DNA of 62,238 nt. Source: Lachnospiraceae bacterium. GTDB lineage: Bacteria > Bacillota > Clostridia > Lachnospirales > Lachnospiraceae. Positions within the stretch are counted from its first letter, which is position 1; every line of letters starts with the position of its first letter. The notes beneath the pieces are model-generated. The model did not search any database and was not told the origin of the DNA. It saw only the letters and a list, made by a program, of their open reading frames with translations. The position numbers and the translations under genes were made by a program. The DNA is taken from NCBI GenBank assembly GCA_028696165.1, contig JAQVHQ010000013.1, forward strand, positions 1 through 62,238. The letters run 5' to 3'. Below, in pieces: positions 51,662 through 62,000 of the stretch.

Positions 51662-53026
51662 ATGCAGATACATAGATATAAGAATAATGGCTACAACATC
51701 ATACTGGATGTAAACAGTGGTTCGGTTCATGTGGTTGACGATTTAGTTTATGATGTATGCGGCCTGTTGGAAGAACAGAAGGATTCCGCACAGATTATGG
51801 ATGCATTAAGTAATACTTATGCGAAGGAAGATATCAGTTCTGCGCTGGAGGAATGTCAGGAGTTAAAAGACGAGGGCATGCTCTTTACTGAGGATGTATA
51901 TAAGGATGCAATTACTAATTTTGCAGAAAGACCAACTGTTGTAAAAGCGCTGTGTCTTCATATTGCACATGACTGTAATCTGGCATGTAAATATTGCTTT
52001 GCAGAAGAGGGCGAATATCATGGAAGACGAGCATTGATGTCCTTTGAAGTGGGTAAAAAAGCATTGGATTTTCTGATTGCCAATTCCGGAAGCAGAAGAA
52101 ATCTGGAAGTAGATTTCTTTGGCGGAGAACCATTGATGAACTGGCAGGTGGTAAAAGACCTGGTGGCTTACGGAAGGGAGCAGGAAAAGATTCATAATAA
52201 AAACTTCCGTTTTACATTGACAACGAATGGTGTGTTGTTAAACGATGAAATCATGGAATTTGCCAACAAAGAGATGGGTAATGTGGTTTTAAGTATTGAT
52301 GGAAGAAAAGAAGTACATGACATGATGCGTCCATTTCGTAAGGGTGCAGGAAGTTATGATTTGATTGTACCAAAATTCCAGCAGTTTGCAGAGAGTCGTA
52401 ATCAGGATAAGTATTATGTACGCGGAACATTTACCAGAAATAATCTGGATTTCGCAGCAGATGTACTGCATTTGGCTGATTTGGGATTCAAACAGATTTC
52501 TGTGGAACCGGTAGTAGCACCTCCTACAGAAGATTATGCTCTTCGGGTTGAGGACATCCCGGTGATTTGTGAGCAGTATGACATCCTGGCCAAAGAGATG
52601 ATTAAGCGTCATAAGGAAGGAAGAGGTTTTAATTTCTTCCATTTTATGATAGATCTGACTGGCGGACCTTGTGTATATAAGCGATTGTCAGGATGCGGTT
52701 CAGGTACAGAGTATCTGGCTGTGACTCCATGGGGGGATTTCTATCCATGCCATCAGTTTGTGGGAGAAGAGCAATTCCTTATGGGAAATGTGGATGAAGG
52801 AATTAAGACACCGGATTTGGTTAAAGAATTCAAGTGCTGCAATGTGTATGCAAAGGAAGAGTGCCGGAAATGCTTTGCAAGATTCTACTGCAGCGGAGGC
52901 TGTGCAGCAAATTCCTATAATTTCCATGGCTCTATTAATGATGTATATGAGATTGGATGTGCACTTCAGCAGAAACGTATTGAATGCGCAATTATGATCA
53001 AAGCCGCTTTGGCGGATGAGAATTAA
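51662..53026 (+). CDS. scfB: SCIFF radical SAM maturase ScfB
   Basis: Radical SAM peptide maturase of 454 aa. An N-terminal peptide-recognition (RRE) domain spans about 1-90. The radical SAM core has the cluster motif CNLACKYC (C105, C109, C112) and GGEPLMNW. The C-terminal SPASM domain has the auxiliary-cluster cysteines in CGSGTEYLAVTPWGDFYPCHQF, shown by their flanks, KCCNV, CRKCFARFYCSGGC and the last Cys in EIGCALQQ. It installs thioether bridges in the scfA peptide. It lies 236 bp after scfA and 18 bp before secDF. Confidence 0.96.
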   Translation: MQIHRYKNNGYNIILDVNSGSVHVVDDLVYDVCGLLEEQKDSAQIMDALSNTYAKEDISSALEECQELKDEGMLFTEDVYKDAITNFAERPTVVKALCLHIAHDCNLACKYCFAEEGEYHGRRALMSFEVGKKALDFLIANSGSRRNLEVDFFGGEPLMNWQVVKDLVAYGREQEKIHNKNFRFTLTTNGVLLNDEIMEFANKEMGNVVLSIDGRKEVHDMMRPFRKGAGSYDLIVPKFQQFAESRNQDKYYVRGTFTRNNLDFAADVLHLADLGFKQISVEPVVAPPTEDYALRVEDIPVICEQYDILAKEMIKRHKEGRGFNFFHFMIDLTGGPCVYKRLSGCGSGTEYLAVTPWGDFYPCHQFVGEEQFLMGNVDEGIKTPDLVKEFKCCNVYAKEECRKCFARFYCSGGCAANSYNFHGSINDVYEIGCALQQKRIECAIMIKAALADEN

Positions 53027-53044
53027 ATAAGAGAGGAAAACAAA

Positions 53045-55291
53045 ATGAAGAAGAGCAGAGGTATCATTGTCTTAGTTCTGACAGCCGTTATTCTAGGTCT
53101 GCTTGCGTTTACATCAGCAGTCGGCTTTGGCCCTACGGGTACAGGAGCTGCCAGAAACATTAAAACTGGTTTGGATTTATCTGGTGGTGTAAGTATTACC
53201 TATCAGACAACAGACGAGAATCCATCATCGGAGGATATGTCCGATACAATTTACAAGTTACAGCAGCGTGTACAGCAGTACAGCGAAGAGGCGCAGGTTT
53301 ATCAGGAAGGCGATAACCGTATCAATATCGAAATACCTGGTGTATCTGATGCCAATACTATCTTAGAAGATCTTGGTAAACCGGGTTCTCTGTATTTCAT
53401 CGCACAGACTGATGCAGATGGAAATCAGAATTACTCGCAAATTGCATCTACAGGTGATGCAGCACAGGATTATCAGCTTAACTATACAATCGAAGAACTT
53501 GAGGCTTCAGACTCTATCGTACTTACCGGTACTGATGTGGCATCTGCAAGAGCCGGACAGATTGAAAATAGTATGCAGAATAAGGAAAATGCAGTATCAC
53601 TTACACTGACTTCTGAAGGTACTACCAAGTTTGCAGATGCTACTACCAAGGCCTTTGGAGCAAATGAAAGTATCGGAATTTATTATGATGGCGCTTTTGT
53701 CAGTGTACCTGGTGTAAACAGCGCTATTACTGATGGTAATGCACAGATTACCGGTATGGCAGATTATGCAGAAGCAGAAAATCTGGCAGCAACCATCCGT
53801 ATTGGTGGCTTGAAACTGGAATTAGAAGAGTTACGTTCTAATGTTGTAGGTGCACAGTTAGGTGAAGATGCTATTCGTACCAGTTTAATCGCAGGTGCTA
53901 TTGGACTTGTGCTGGTTATTCTCTTCATGATCTGGGTATATTTAGTGCCTGGTGTTGTTGCAGGTCTTTCACTTCTGATTTATGTGGGACTTGAACTGCT
54001 AATGTTAAATGCATTTGATTTAACTCTGACATTACCTGGTATTGCAGGTATTGTTCTTTCTATCGGTATGGCTGTGGATGCGAATGTTATCATCTATGCA
54101 CGTATCCGAGAAGAGATTACAGCAGGCAGGAACACAAAGGTTGCTATTAAAGCAGGATATGAGAAAGCATTGTCAGCAATCTTAGATGGTAATATTACAA
54201 CCTTAATTGCCGCAGCAGTATTAGGATGGCTTGGAAGCGGAAGCGTTCGCGGATTTGCCATGACATTGGCATTAGGTATTGTATTATCTATGTTTACTGC
54301 TTTAGTAGTATCAAGAATGATTATTCGTGCATTATATGCAGTTGGTATTCGTAAGGAATCTTTATATGCAAGACAGAAGAAAGAAAAAGTCAGAGATTTC
54401 CTTGGAAAGAGAAAGATTTTCTTTATCATTTCTCTCGTGTTGGTAATTGCAGCTCCAGTCAGCATGATTGCTTTTCATGCGACAAGTGGTAAAGCTTTAA
54501 ATTACAGCCTTGAGTTCCAGGGGGGTACATCTACTACGGTAACATTCAATGAGGATATGTCTATTGCAGATATTGATGCAAAGGTAAAACCTGTAGTTCA
54601 GGAAGTGACAGGAGATGCTAATATCCAGACACAGAAGGTTGTTGGAAGCAATGATGTTGTTATTAAGACCAGAGGACTGGAATTAGATGAGAGAGAAGAA
54701 TTAAATCAGAAGCTGATGGAAAACTTCGATGTTGAAGAAGATAAAATTGCAGCTGAGAGTATTTCTTCTACAATCAGTGGGGAGATGAGACGTGATGCAG
54801 TTGTTGCTATCATCGTAGCAACTGTATGTATGCTGTTATATATCTGGCTTCGTTTCAAGGATTTACGTTTCGCATCCAGTGCAGTACTTGCGCTGCTTCA
54901 TGATGTATTTGTTGTACTTGCATTCTATGCATTGGCAAGAGTATCCGTTGGTAACACTTTTATTGCATGTATGCTGACAATTGTAGGTTATTCTATCAAT
55001 GCAACAATCGTTATCTTCGACCGTATCCGTGAGAATATGGCAGGAGCCAACAGAAAGACCGATATTGCGGAAGTGGTTAACAGAAGTATCAGTCAGACAT
55101 TGACCAGAAGTATCTATACTTCATTGACCACATTCATTATGGTTGCGGTACTCTTTATCATGGGTGTTGCATCCATTAGAGAATTCGCATTGCCTATCAT
55201 GGTCGGTATCGTGTGTGGTGCTTATTCTTCTGTATGTATTACAGGTGCTCTGTGGTATGTGATGAAGACAAAAATTAAAGCAAAAAAATAA
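53045..55291 (+). CDS. secDF: protein translocase subunit SecDF (fused SecD-SecF)
   Basis: Fused SecD and SecF of 748 aa that uses the ion gradient to assist Sec-dependent export. The SecD part has NIKTGLDLSGGV, the P1 domain (about 50-255), and membrane segments including GIAGIVLSIGMAVDANVIIYARI, shown in part. The SecF part starts near 455, with NYSLEFQGGTSTTVTF and TIVGYSINATIVIFDRIRE, shown in part. Twelve membrane segments are expected. The conserved aspartates of D4-type segments are kept. GAGAGGA precedes the ATG. It follows scfB directly, the usual Clostridial order. Confidence 0.94.
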   Translation: MKKSRGIIVLVLTAVILGLLAFTSAVGFGPTGTGAARNIKTGLDLSGGVSITYQTTDENPSSEDMSDTIYKLQQRVQQYSEEAQVYQEGDNRINIEIPGVSDANTILEDLGKPGSLYFIAQTDADGNQNYSQIASTGDAAQDYQLNYTIEELEASDSIVLTGTDVASARAGQIENSMQNKENAVSLTLTSEGTTKFADATTKAFGANESIGIYYDGAFVSVPGVNSAITDGNAQITGMADYAEAENLAATIRIGGLKLELEELRSNVVGAQLGEDAIRTSLIAGAIGLVLVILFMIWVYLVPGVVAGLSLLIYVGLELLMLNAFDLTLTLPGIAGIVLSIGMAVDANVIIYARIREEITAGRNTKVAIKAGYEKALSAILDGNITTLIAAAVLGWLGSGSVRGFAMTLALGIVLSMFTALVVSRMIIRALYAVGIRKESLYARQKKEKVRDFLGKRKIFFIISLVLVIAAPVSMIAFHATSGKALNYSLEFQGGTSTTVTFNEDMSIADIDAKVKPVVQEVTGDANIQTQKVVGSNDVVIKTRGLELDEREELNQKLMENFDVEEDKIAAESISSTISGEMRRDAVVAIIVATVCMLLYIWLRFKDLRFASSAVLALLHDVFVVLAFYALARVSVGNTFIACMLTIVGYSINATIVIFDRIRENMAGANRKTDIAEVVNRSISQTLTRSIYTSLTTFIMVAVLFIMGVASIREFALPIMVGIVCGAYSSVCITGALWYVMKTKIKAKK

Positions 55292-55302
55292 AATAAAACA
55301 CT

Positions 55303-55341
55303 AATAAAAATAGCCTGTGGGATTTCTCACAGGCTATATTT
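55303..55341 (+). terminator. terminator after secDF
   Basis: ATAGCCTGTG pairs with CACAGGCTAT across an 8-nt loop, followed by ATTTG; a modest T run. Confidence 0.7.
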
Positions 55342-55397
55342 GACGTATCCTGAAAATATTGATATCCTTTAATAAGAAGATAATGGAGGCATTGGCG

Positions 55398-57119
55398 ATG
55401 GAAGAAAAGTGGATGATGGCAGCCAAACGGGCTGATTTTAATAAAATTGCAGCAAAGTACCATATTGATCCGGTAACAGCTCGATTGATTCGAAACAGAG
55501 ATATCATTACAGATGATGAAATACAGAAATATCTGTATGGAAACAAAGAAGATTTATATGTCCCGGAACTTATGAAAGGCATTCCGGAAGCTGTGGACGT
55601 TCTGCAAAAAAAGGTGTCTTTGGGCAGCTACATCAGAATTATCGGAGATTATGATATCGATGGAGTTATGTCAACATATATTCTTTTATCATCCCTTAGA
55701 AAACTGGGAGCTAAGGTGGATATGATGATTCCTAACCGGATTACCGATGGATATGGAATTAATATAGAACTGGTTAGACAGGCAAAAGAGGCTGGTGTAG
55801 ATACCATATTAACCTGTGATAATGGAATTGCAGCAAGAGAACAGATTGCGTATGCAAAAGAGATGGGTATGACTGTAATTGTTACAGACCACCATGAGGT
55901 ACCTTATGATGAACAGGAAGATGGAACGAAGGAGTATCTTCTTCCACCTGCAGATGTGATTGTTAATCCAAAACAGCCACAGGATACTTATCCATTTCGG
56001 GAATTGTGTGGCGCAGCGGTGGCTTATAAATTGATGACTGCCCTGTATGAAAAGTCGGGACGCATACAGGAAGCCGATGAATTGCTGGAATATGCAGCGT
56101 TTGCTACAATTGGTGATGTGATGGATCTGGTGGGAGAGAACCGTATCATTGTAAAAGAAGGATTAGAACAACTGCGTCATACCAAAAACCTGGGATTAGA
56201 GGAGCTCATGAAGATTAACGGTATCGCACCGGATAAATTAACTCCCTATCATATCGGTTTTGTACTTGGACCATGCATGAATGCCAGCGGACGTCTGGAT
56301 ACTGCTAAGAGAAGTCTGGAACTGCTTTTGAGTCAGTCAAGGGAGCAGGCAGCACGTCTGGCTGGCGATTTGAAGGATTTGAATGACAGCAGAAAAGCGT
56401 TGACGCAGGAGGGTATGGAAGAAGCTTTTGAACTGATTGAACACTCAGAACTTTCCGAAGATAATGTGCTGGTGGTATACTTGCCCAATTGTCACGAGAG
56501 TCTGGCGGGAATTATTGCAGGACGTGTAAGGGAACGTTATCATAAGCCGGCATTTGTTCTGACTAATGGAGAGGATGGCAATGTAAAGGGTTCCGGACGT
56601 TCTACAGAGAACTACTCCATGTTTCAGGAAATGTCCAAATGCAAGGAACTTTTCCTGAAATTTGGCGGACATCCTATGGCGGCTGGTCTATCGGTAATAA
56701 AAGATAACATTGAACCGCTGCGAAAAACATTGAATAAAAAATGCAGCCTGACAAAAGATGATTTGATACCTAGAGTAAGTATCGACGTTCCTATGCCGAT
56801 TAGTTATGTACGCGAAGACCTGATTCGGGAATTCGGGATTTTAGAACCTTATGGAAAAGGAAATACAAAACCTGTATTTGCACAGAATGATTTGCTGGTA
56901 GATGGAATAAGAGTTCTTGGAAAAAACCGTAATGTAGCAAAGATGCGGCTGACCGATTATCAGACTTCCATGGATGGAATTTATTTTGGTGATGTTGAAA
57001 AATTCATAGAAGAAATCCACAATGGACAGACAATATCTATTACTTATTATCCTGATATCAATGAGTATAATGGGAACCGCTCCCTGCAGATTGTGGTCAC
57101 ACATTATAGAAAAAGGTGA
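55398..57119 (+). CDS. recJ: single-stranded-DNA exonuclease RecJ
   Basis: 5'-3' exonuclease of 573 aa for recombination and mismatch repair. The DHH domain has IIGDYDIDGVMSTYIL, TCDNGIA and VTDHHEVP, all metal ligands present, followed by VVNPKQP-type and LCGAAVAYKL segments. The DHHA1 domain has the FGGHPMAAGLS motif, and an OB-like domain ends the protein. The start at 55398 is used because GGAGG (55384-55388) is 9 bp upstream; an upstream ATG at 55359 lacks a site. It follows secDF after a terminator. Confidence 0.93.
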   Translation: MEEKWMMAAKRADFNKIAAKYHIDPVTARLIRNRDIITDDEIQKYLYGNKEDLYVPELMKGIPEAVDVLQKKVSLGSYIRIIGDYDIDGVMSTYILLSSLRKLGAKVDMMIPNRITDGYGINIELVRQAKEAGVDTILTCDNGIAAREQIAYAKEMGMTVIVTDHHEVPYDEQEDGTKEYLLPPADVIVNPKQPQDTYPFRELCGAAVAYKLMTALYEKSGRIQEADELLEYAAFATIGDVMDLVGENRIIVKEGLEQLRHTKNLGLEELMKINGIAPDKLTPYHIGFVLGPCMNASGRLDTAKRSLELLLSQSREQAARLAGDLKDLNDSRKALTQEGMEEAFELIEHSELSEDNVLVVYLPNCHESLAGIIAGRVRERYHKPAFVLTNGEDGNVKGSGRSTENYSMFQEMSKCKELFLKFGGHPMAAGLSVIKDNIEPLRKTLNKKCSLTKDDLIPRVSIDVPMPISYVREDLIREFGILEPYGKGNTKPVFAQNDLLVDGIRVLGKNRNVAKMRLTDYQTSMDGIYFGDVEKFIEEIHNGQTISITYYPDINEYNGNRSLQIVVTHYRKR

Positions 57120-57253
57120 TGTAAATAAGCTTGAGAGTGTGAACCTTAGAATAGTCAGGTAACGGACGTGTAAATGCAAAAATATTGAAAATGATCCAAA
57201 AATTACAATATAAAGGTTAATACTGTAATATATATTTGTGTTTTGGATAAAAA

Positions 57254-57262
57254 TGGTATAAT
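57254..57262 (+). promoter_or_regulatory. extended -10 promoter for the kinase-LRR operon
   Basis: TGGTATAAT is an extended -10 element about 80 bp before the start codon. The -35 is poor (TTTGTG, 16 bp away). ACGTGAATAATATTACGTG-like symmetry lies just downstream at about 57306-57324. Confidence 0.45.
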
Positions 57263-57342
57263 ATGTACTATATAGGAGAAAAAGTAATAGGATAAAACCA
57301 CAGATACGTGAATAATATTACGTGCGGGGAGGTTCGGATTAA

Positions 57343-59016
57343 TTGATTAAATTCTTGGATCAAAATGCAGCCTGGGTTATTATGATTCTGCTGCTTCTTA
57401 TTGTTGTAGAAATTACAATCGCGTTGCTGTCGAAAGGGAGATACGTGCGGAAAAGGCAGCCGCAGGAACAGGGTCTGGCATTGGAAAAACTGTCAGAGGA
57501 TGGTAATATTGTATATATTTTATTTGATCGTAAGGAACATACGGTCTTATTTGTGTCTCATAATATAGAACAGCTTTTGGGATTAAGACAGGAGAATGTA
57601 TATGCAGATTTATATGTGCTGAATACCCTTCTGGATAAAAAAGAACAATGGAGATTGGAAGGAGTCTTTAAGGAACAGAGTACCTTGGATAACCTGATTC
57701 AGGAAGAGGTAAGTATCAGTCCATTGAATCAGGATATTCAGCTGAGTATGAAGATGACGATGATTCCAACCAGCGATGGGAAATATGCGATACTCTCATT
57801 TGAAGATATCTCAGAAGAACAGCGGGTTCGCGAAGAATTGAAAGAAGAAATTGCAAAAGTGCAGGCAATTGATGAATCAAAGACGCAGTTCTTATCCAAG
57901 ATGTCACATGAGATTCGAACTCCTATGAACGGAATGCTAGGTATGATTTCACTGGCAAAGATAAGTCAGCAAAATCAGCAGTATACTGAGGCCAATGAGT
58001 ATCTTGATAAAGCGGAAGGGTTGACGCAGTTCCTTTTGTCTATTATTAACGATATCTTGGATATGTCACGAATTGAAAGCGGAAAGCTTGTCTTAGAGAA
58101 AGCCGAATTTAGTATAGCCGGACTGGCAGATAAACTCAAATCTATGTTTGAGACAACAATCACTGAAAAAGGGATTGCATTCAGCGTAGAACTAAGAGAT
58201 TTTAAAATCAAAAATGTAATTGGTGATGAACTTCGTATCAGTCAGGTGCTGACGAATTTTCTCTCTAATGCATCTAAGTTCACATCTAAAGGTGGACATA
58301 TCTCTGTAGTATTTCGACAGATGGAAATGATAGATGGAAAAGTCACCATTATGTTTCGTGTGAAAGATGATGGAATAGGTATGGCTCCGGAATTCTTGAG
58401 CCGTATCTTTATCCCTTTTGAGCAGGAGGATTCCGGTACTGCAAGAAGATTTGGCGGAAGTGGTCTGGGAATGGCGATTTCTGATAATCTGATTAAACAG
58501 ATGGGCGGACAGATTCTTGTGGACAGTGAAGTTGGAAAAGGAACAGAATTTACTGTATTCTTAGAGCTCCCGGTTGGTGAAAGTACGGAAGTGACTGCCG
58601 AGACTATGGAGAAGACAGAGGTAGTAAGTCTTGAGGGCAGACGTGTATTGATGGCAGAGGATAATGATATCAATGCACTGGTAGCAGGAAAACTGTTGAA
58701 ACATCAGGGACTTATAGTAGAAAGAGCGGTAAATGGCAAAGAAGCACTGGATACATTCGCAGGATGCACACCAGGTTACTATGATGCCATTTTAATGGAT
58801 ATACATATGCCGGTTATGGATGGCTGGGAAGCTACAAAACAGATTCGTAAACTGGAACATCCGGATGCAAAGCGTATTCCAATTATTGCTCTTTCAGCAG
58901 ATGCTTTTGTAGAGGATAAACGTTATTCTATGGAGATAGGTATGAATGGTCATGTGGCAAAACCAATTGATTATAAGGAACTTCAGCAGGTACTTAGTTC
59001 CTGTCTGTCTGAATAA
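57343..59016 (+). CDS. membrane hybrid sensor histidine kinase/response regulator
   Basis: Hybrid kinase of 557 aa: one N-terminal membrane segment (about 10-30), a PAS-like domain (about 50-165), a coiled linker, a HisKA domain with phospho-acceptor H189 in SKMSHEIRTPMNG, an HATPase_c domain (DDGIGM, GGSGLGMAI) and a receiver domain with phospho-acceptor D486 in LMDIHMPV. The start is TTG with GGGGAGG 10 bp upstream. Domain order and many residues resemble the kinase at 117. Only 27 bp separate it from the LRR protein gene, so the two are probably co-transcribed. The output is unknown, as no DNA-binding domain is present. Confidence 0.88.
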   Translation: MIKFLDQNAAWVIMILLLLIVVEITIALLSKGRYVRKRQPQEQGLALEKLSEDGNIVYILFDRKEHTVLFVSHNIEQLLGLRQENVYADLYVLNTLLDKKEQWRLEGVFKEQSTLDNLIQEEVSISPLNQDIQLSMKMTMIPTSDGKYAILSFEDISEEQRVREELKEEIAKVQAIDESKTQFLSKMSHEIRTPMNGMLGMISLAKISQQNQQYTEANEYLDKAEGLTQFLLSIINDILDMSRIESGKLVLEKAEFSIAGLADKLKSMFETTITEKGIAFSVELRDFKIKNVIGDELRISQVLTNFLSNASKFTSKGGHISVVFRQMEMIDGKVTIMFRVKDDGIGMAPEFLSRIFIPFEQEDSGTARRFGGSGLGMAISDNLIKQMGGQILVDSEVGKGTEFTVFLELPVGESTEVTAETMEKTEVVSLEGRRVLMAEDNDINALVAGKLLKHQGLIVERAVNGKEALDTFAGCTPGYYDAILMDIHMPVMDGWEATKQIRKLEHPDAKRIPIIALSADAFVEDKRYSMEIGMNGHVAKPIDYKELQQVLSSCLSE

Positions 59017-59043
59017 TTACAGGTAGAGAAACGAGGGATACAA

Positions 59044-62000
59044 GTGAAACAGAAAGAACATCGTGAGAATCAAAAAATCAGGAAGATGCTGAATGGTATC
59101 TTAAAAAATCCTAAAAAATTAGGAACTGCGGTTGTAGTAATTGCAGCACTTTTTGTTGCGACTACAGTAATTGTGGGAGCCGGCTATTTAAATGGCGGCT
59201 TTAATCCTGATGCTTATTTACAAAATAAAAATAATTCTAACGATGTAGCTTATGATTCCACTGTATTTGGCGCAGACCAGAATAATCAGAATGCAAAAGA
59301 GATGGATGATTCTTCAAAAGATGACTATAATCTGGAAGACGGCAACGATCCTCTCAATGAAGAGCAGTCAGAAGATCTTCTGCAGATTCAGGACAATTCA
59401 GGAAATGCAACAGATGATAATAATGGTTCAACCGGCGGTGTGTCAGCCAGTGGAGTGGATGATGGGAATGCACCGACAGTTATCGTACAGAATCCGGGAA
59501 ATGGAGGAACTCCAGGCGGAAACAGTAATGGCGGTTCTGGAAACGGCAATAACAATAATGGCAGTGATAATGGAAATAAGAAGCCGGATGATGATAAAAA
59601 TGATGATCCTACAGATAATCCAAATCAGACAAATTGGCAGTTGACCGGACTTACTGCGACTTCTTTATCAGGAACGACTTCCTATATTACGGTATATCAG
59701 TATATGACTTTAACGGAAGATGTACTAAGAAATAAAATAATCGTAACCGCTTCTTACCAGGATAAGAATGATGCTTCCAAGACAAAATCAGAAGTTGTTG
59801 AAAATTATTCACTTTCGGGTATACCTCAGGACGTTTTGAATCGTGAATTATCACTGCAGGATACTGGACGTAAATTTGACATGACAGTGACTTATCAGGG
59901 GATTTCAAGACCTGTCAATTGTACCATCAACAGGGATTATATGAGATTTGAGAGGGTAAGTGTTACTTCGGATACAATGTTTGACTTTGCGGTGGGGGAT
60001 GTCCTTGGAAGTGAAACAGTAGAAAACCTGCTTAAGCATGTGCACGTTACCGCGTATGGTTATACAAATGGTGGAAGATTAAGAATTACAATTAATGATT
60101 TTCAAAACTATAACAACGGTTTGAATATGGAAATCGCATTCCATGATAAGAATGGAAATACCGGAGGAACTATTACTGCGGACAAATCAGTTACAGCAGC
60201 AAATATTATTTTAAAGGATGAATTGTTAAAAACAACCACTTTAACAGATGTAGTGAAATACAATGTATATGATTATAAGCTTACTGTTATGTATTATAAT
60301 GATAGTGTGCTAAAAACAATTTATCAAAACGACAGGAACTTTAATCTGGTAACTTCATCCAATGGAGCGCAGTCGGTTTATAACCAAATGGTTGAAAGAA
60401 TGATTGCAGATGATATGTACCATGTGGATCAAGCTGGTAATTCAAAAGAAATTTTCTATGGCTGGTCATTGTTCAATGGTGATACGGATTATAAGAATGC
60501 AATTACAAGCTATCAAATGAGTGCCACAGATCATAGTGGTGTATTATATCCACTCCCGTTAGTAAGTGTTGAACAGGGAGAATATCAGATAAGATACGAA
60601 GATAACGAACAGGTACTTGTGGGATTTACAGGAGATGCAGACAATCTTGAAGTACCATATGGTGTTACTTCCATACGTATTGATAAGGACTTTTACATTT
60701 CAGACAGTGCATCAGAACACATGAATAAGATTACAATTCCAAGTACTGTACATCATATCGATTTTAGTGCGGTAGAGGATAAGTTCCCAAATCTTACGGA
60801 TTATGTGGCTGATAACAGCAGTGTATATCAGACAGAAAACGGCGTATTATATACAGATGCACAGTCAACGTTATTAAGACTTCCTGTTCAGGGAGCAGAA
60901 CGTTTTACGGTATCCAAATCGATTTCTAAAATAGCAGAAGGTGCTTTGGATGATGCTGTTGCCAATCTTTTAAGTCAGAAAAAGGAACTTACACTGGTGA
61001 TGGAAGCTGATGAAAACAGCATACCGCCGATTTTGGAGATGACCGATTCTTTATACAAAGCGGATAAAGGCGGACTGGTAATTCAGATTCCGGATACGTC
61101 TTCTGATTACGTAACAGCAGATTACTATTTGAAATATTATGCAGCATCCTGGGGAACTATGCTGGATGAGGCATTTGATGAAGAAGGTTATGCGCTAGAC
61201 CAGGTATTATGCACACCGTCTAATGCCCAGATAAAGTATGAAAATAAAGGTAATAACGTATACAGTACGGCTGGTTTGCATCGTACATTAGAATTTGCAG
61301 CGACGGATGCCGGCAGCGAATATACAGTGGATTCTACGGTAAAAACTATCGCTGGTTATGCTTTTGATAAAGCTTCTAATGTTAACATGATACGTGTACC
61401 TGATTCTGTAACCGAATTCGAGGATTATTGTTTCGCTTTTACGGGAGAACATGCGCTTGCAGGAGTACAGATTTCCGGCACACAAAAAGCCAGTATAGGT
61501 GCTGATGTTGCAGGTACCATCGATAGTGAAAACCTGAAGAATAACAGCTTCCATATTTTTGTGTCTTCTGAGCAGGAAAAAGCCAGCAGCTGGCTCTCTT
61601 CGTTAGAAGATAGTTATGGAAGGAAAAAAGCATTACAGATATTAATCGAAAATGATGGAACGATGGAAGTTATAGATGATTGTATTTATTTCCGGGATAA
61701 CAGTACCCGGGAACTGACCCTTTATTATGTACCATCAGACCATACAGAATACACTGCACCATATAATCTGACTACGGTTGCGCAGTATGCGTTTGCAGAC
61801 AGTCAGGCTGTAAAATTAGTGCTTCCGGAAGTAACTACAGTGGAGTCAGAAGCTTTTGATGGCTGTGATAAGCTGGAAATGCTTGTATTATCTTCACCGG
61901 AACCGGTTTCTGTACAGGCAGATATGTCACAGTGTCCGGAATTAAAGGTAGTTCTTTCTTATAATGCTGATGATTTACAGGTGCCGGAAGATACGGAAAT

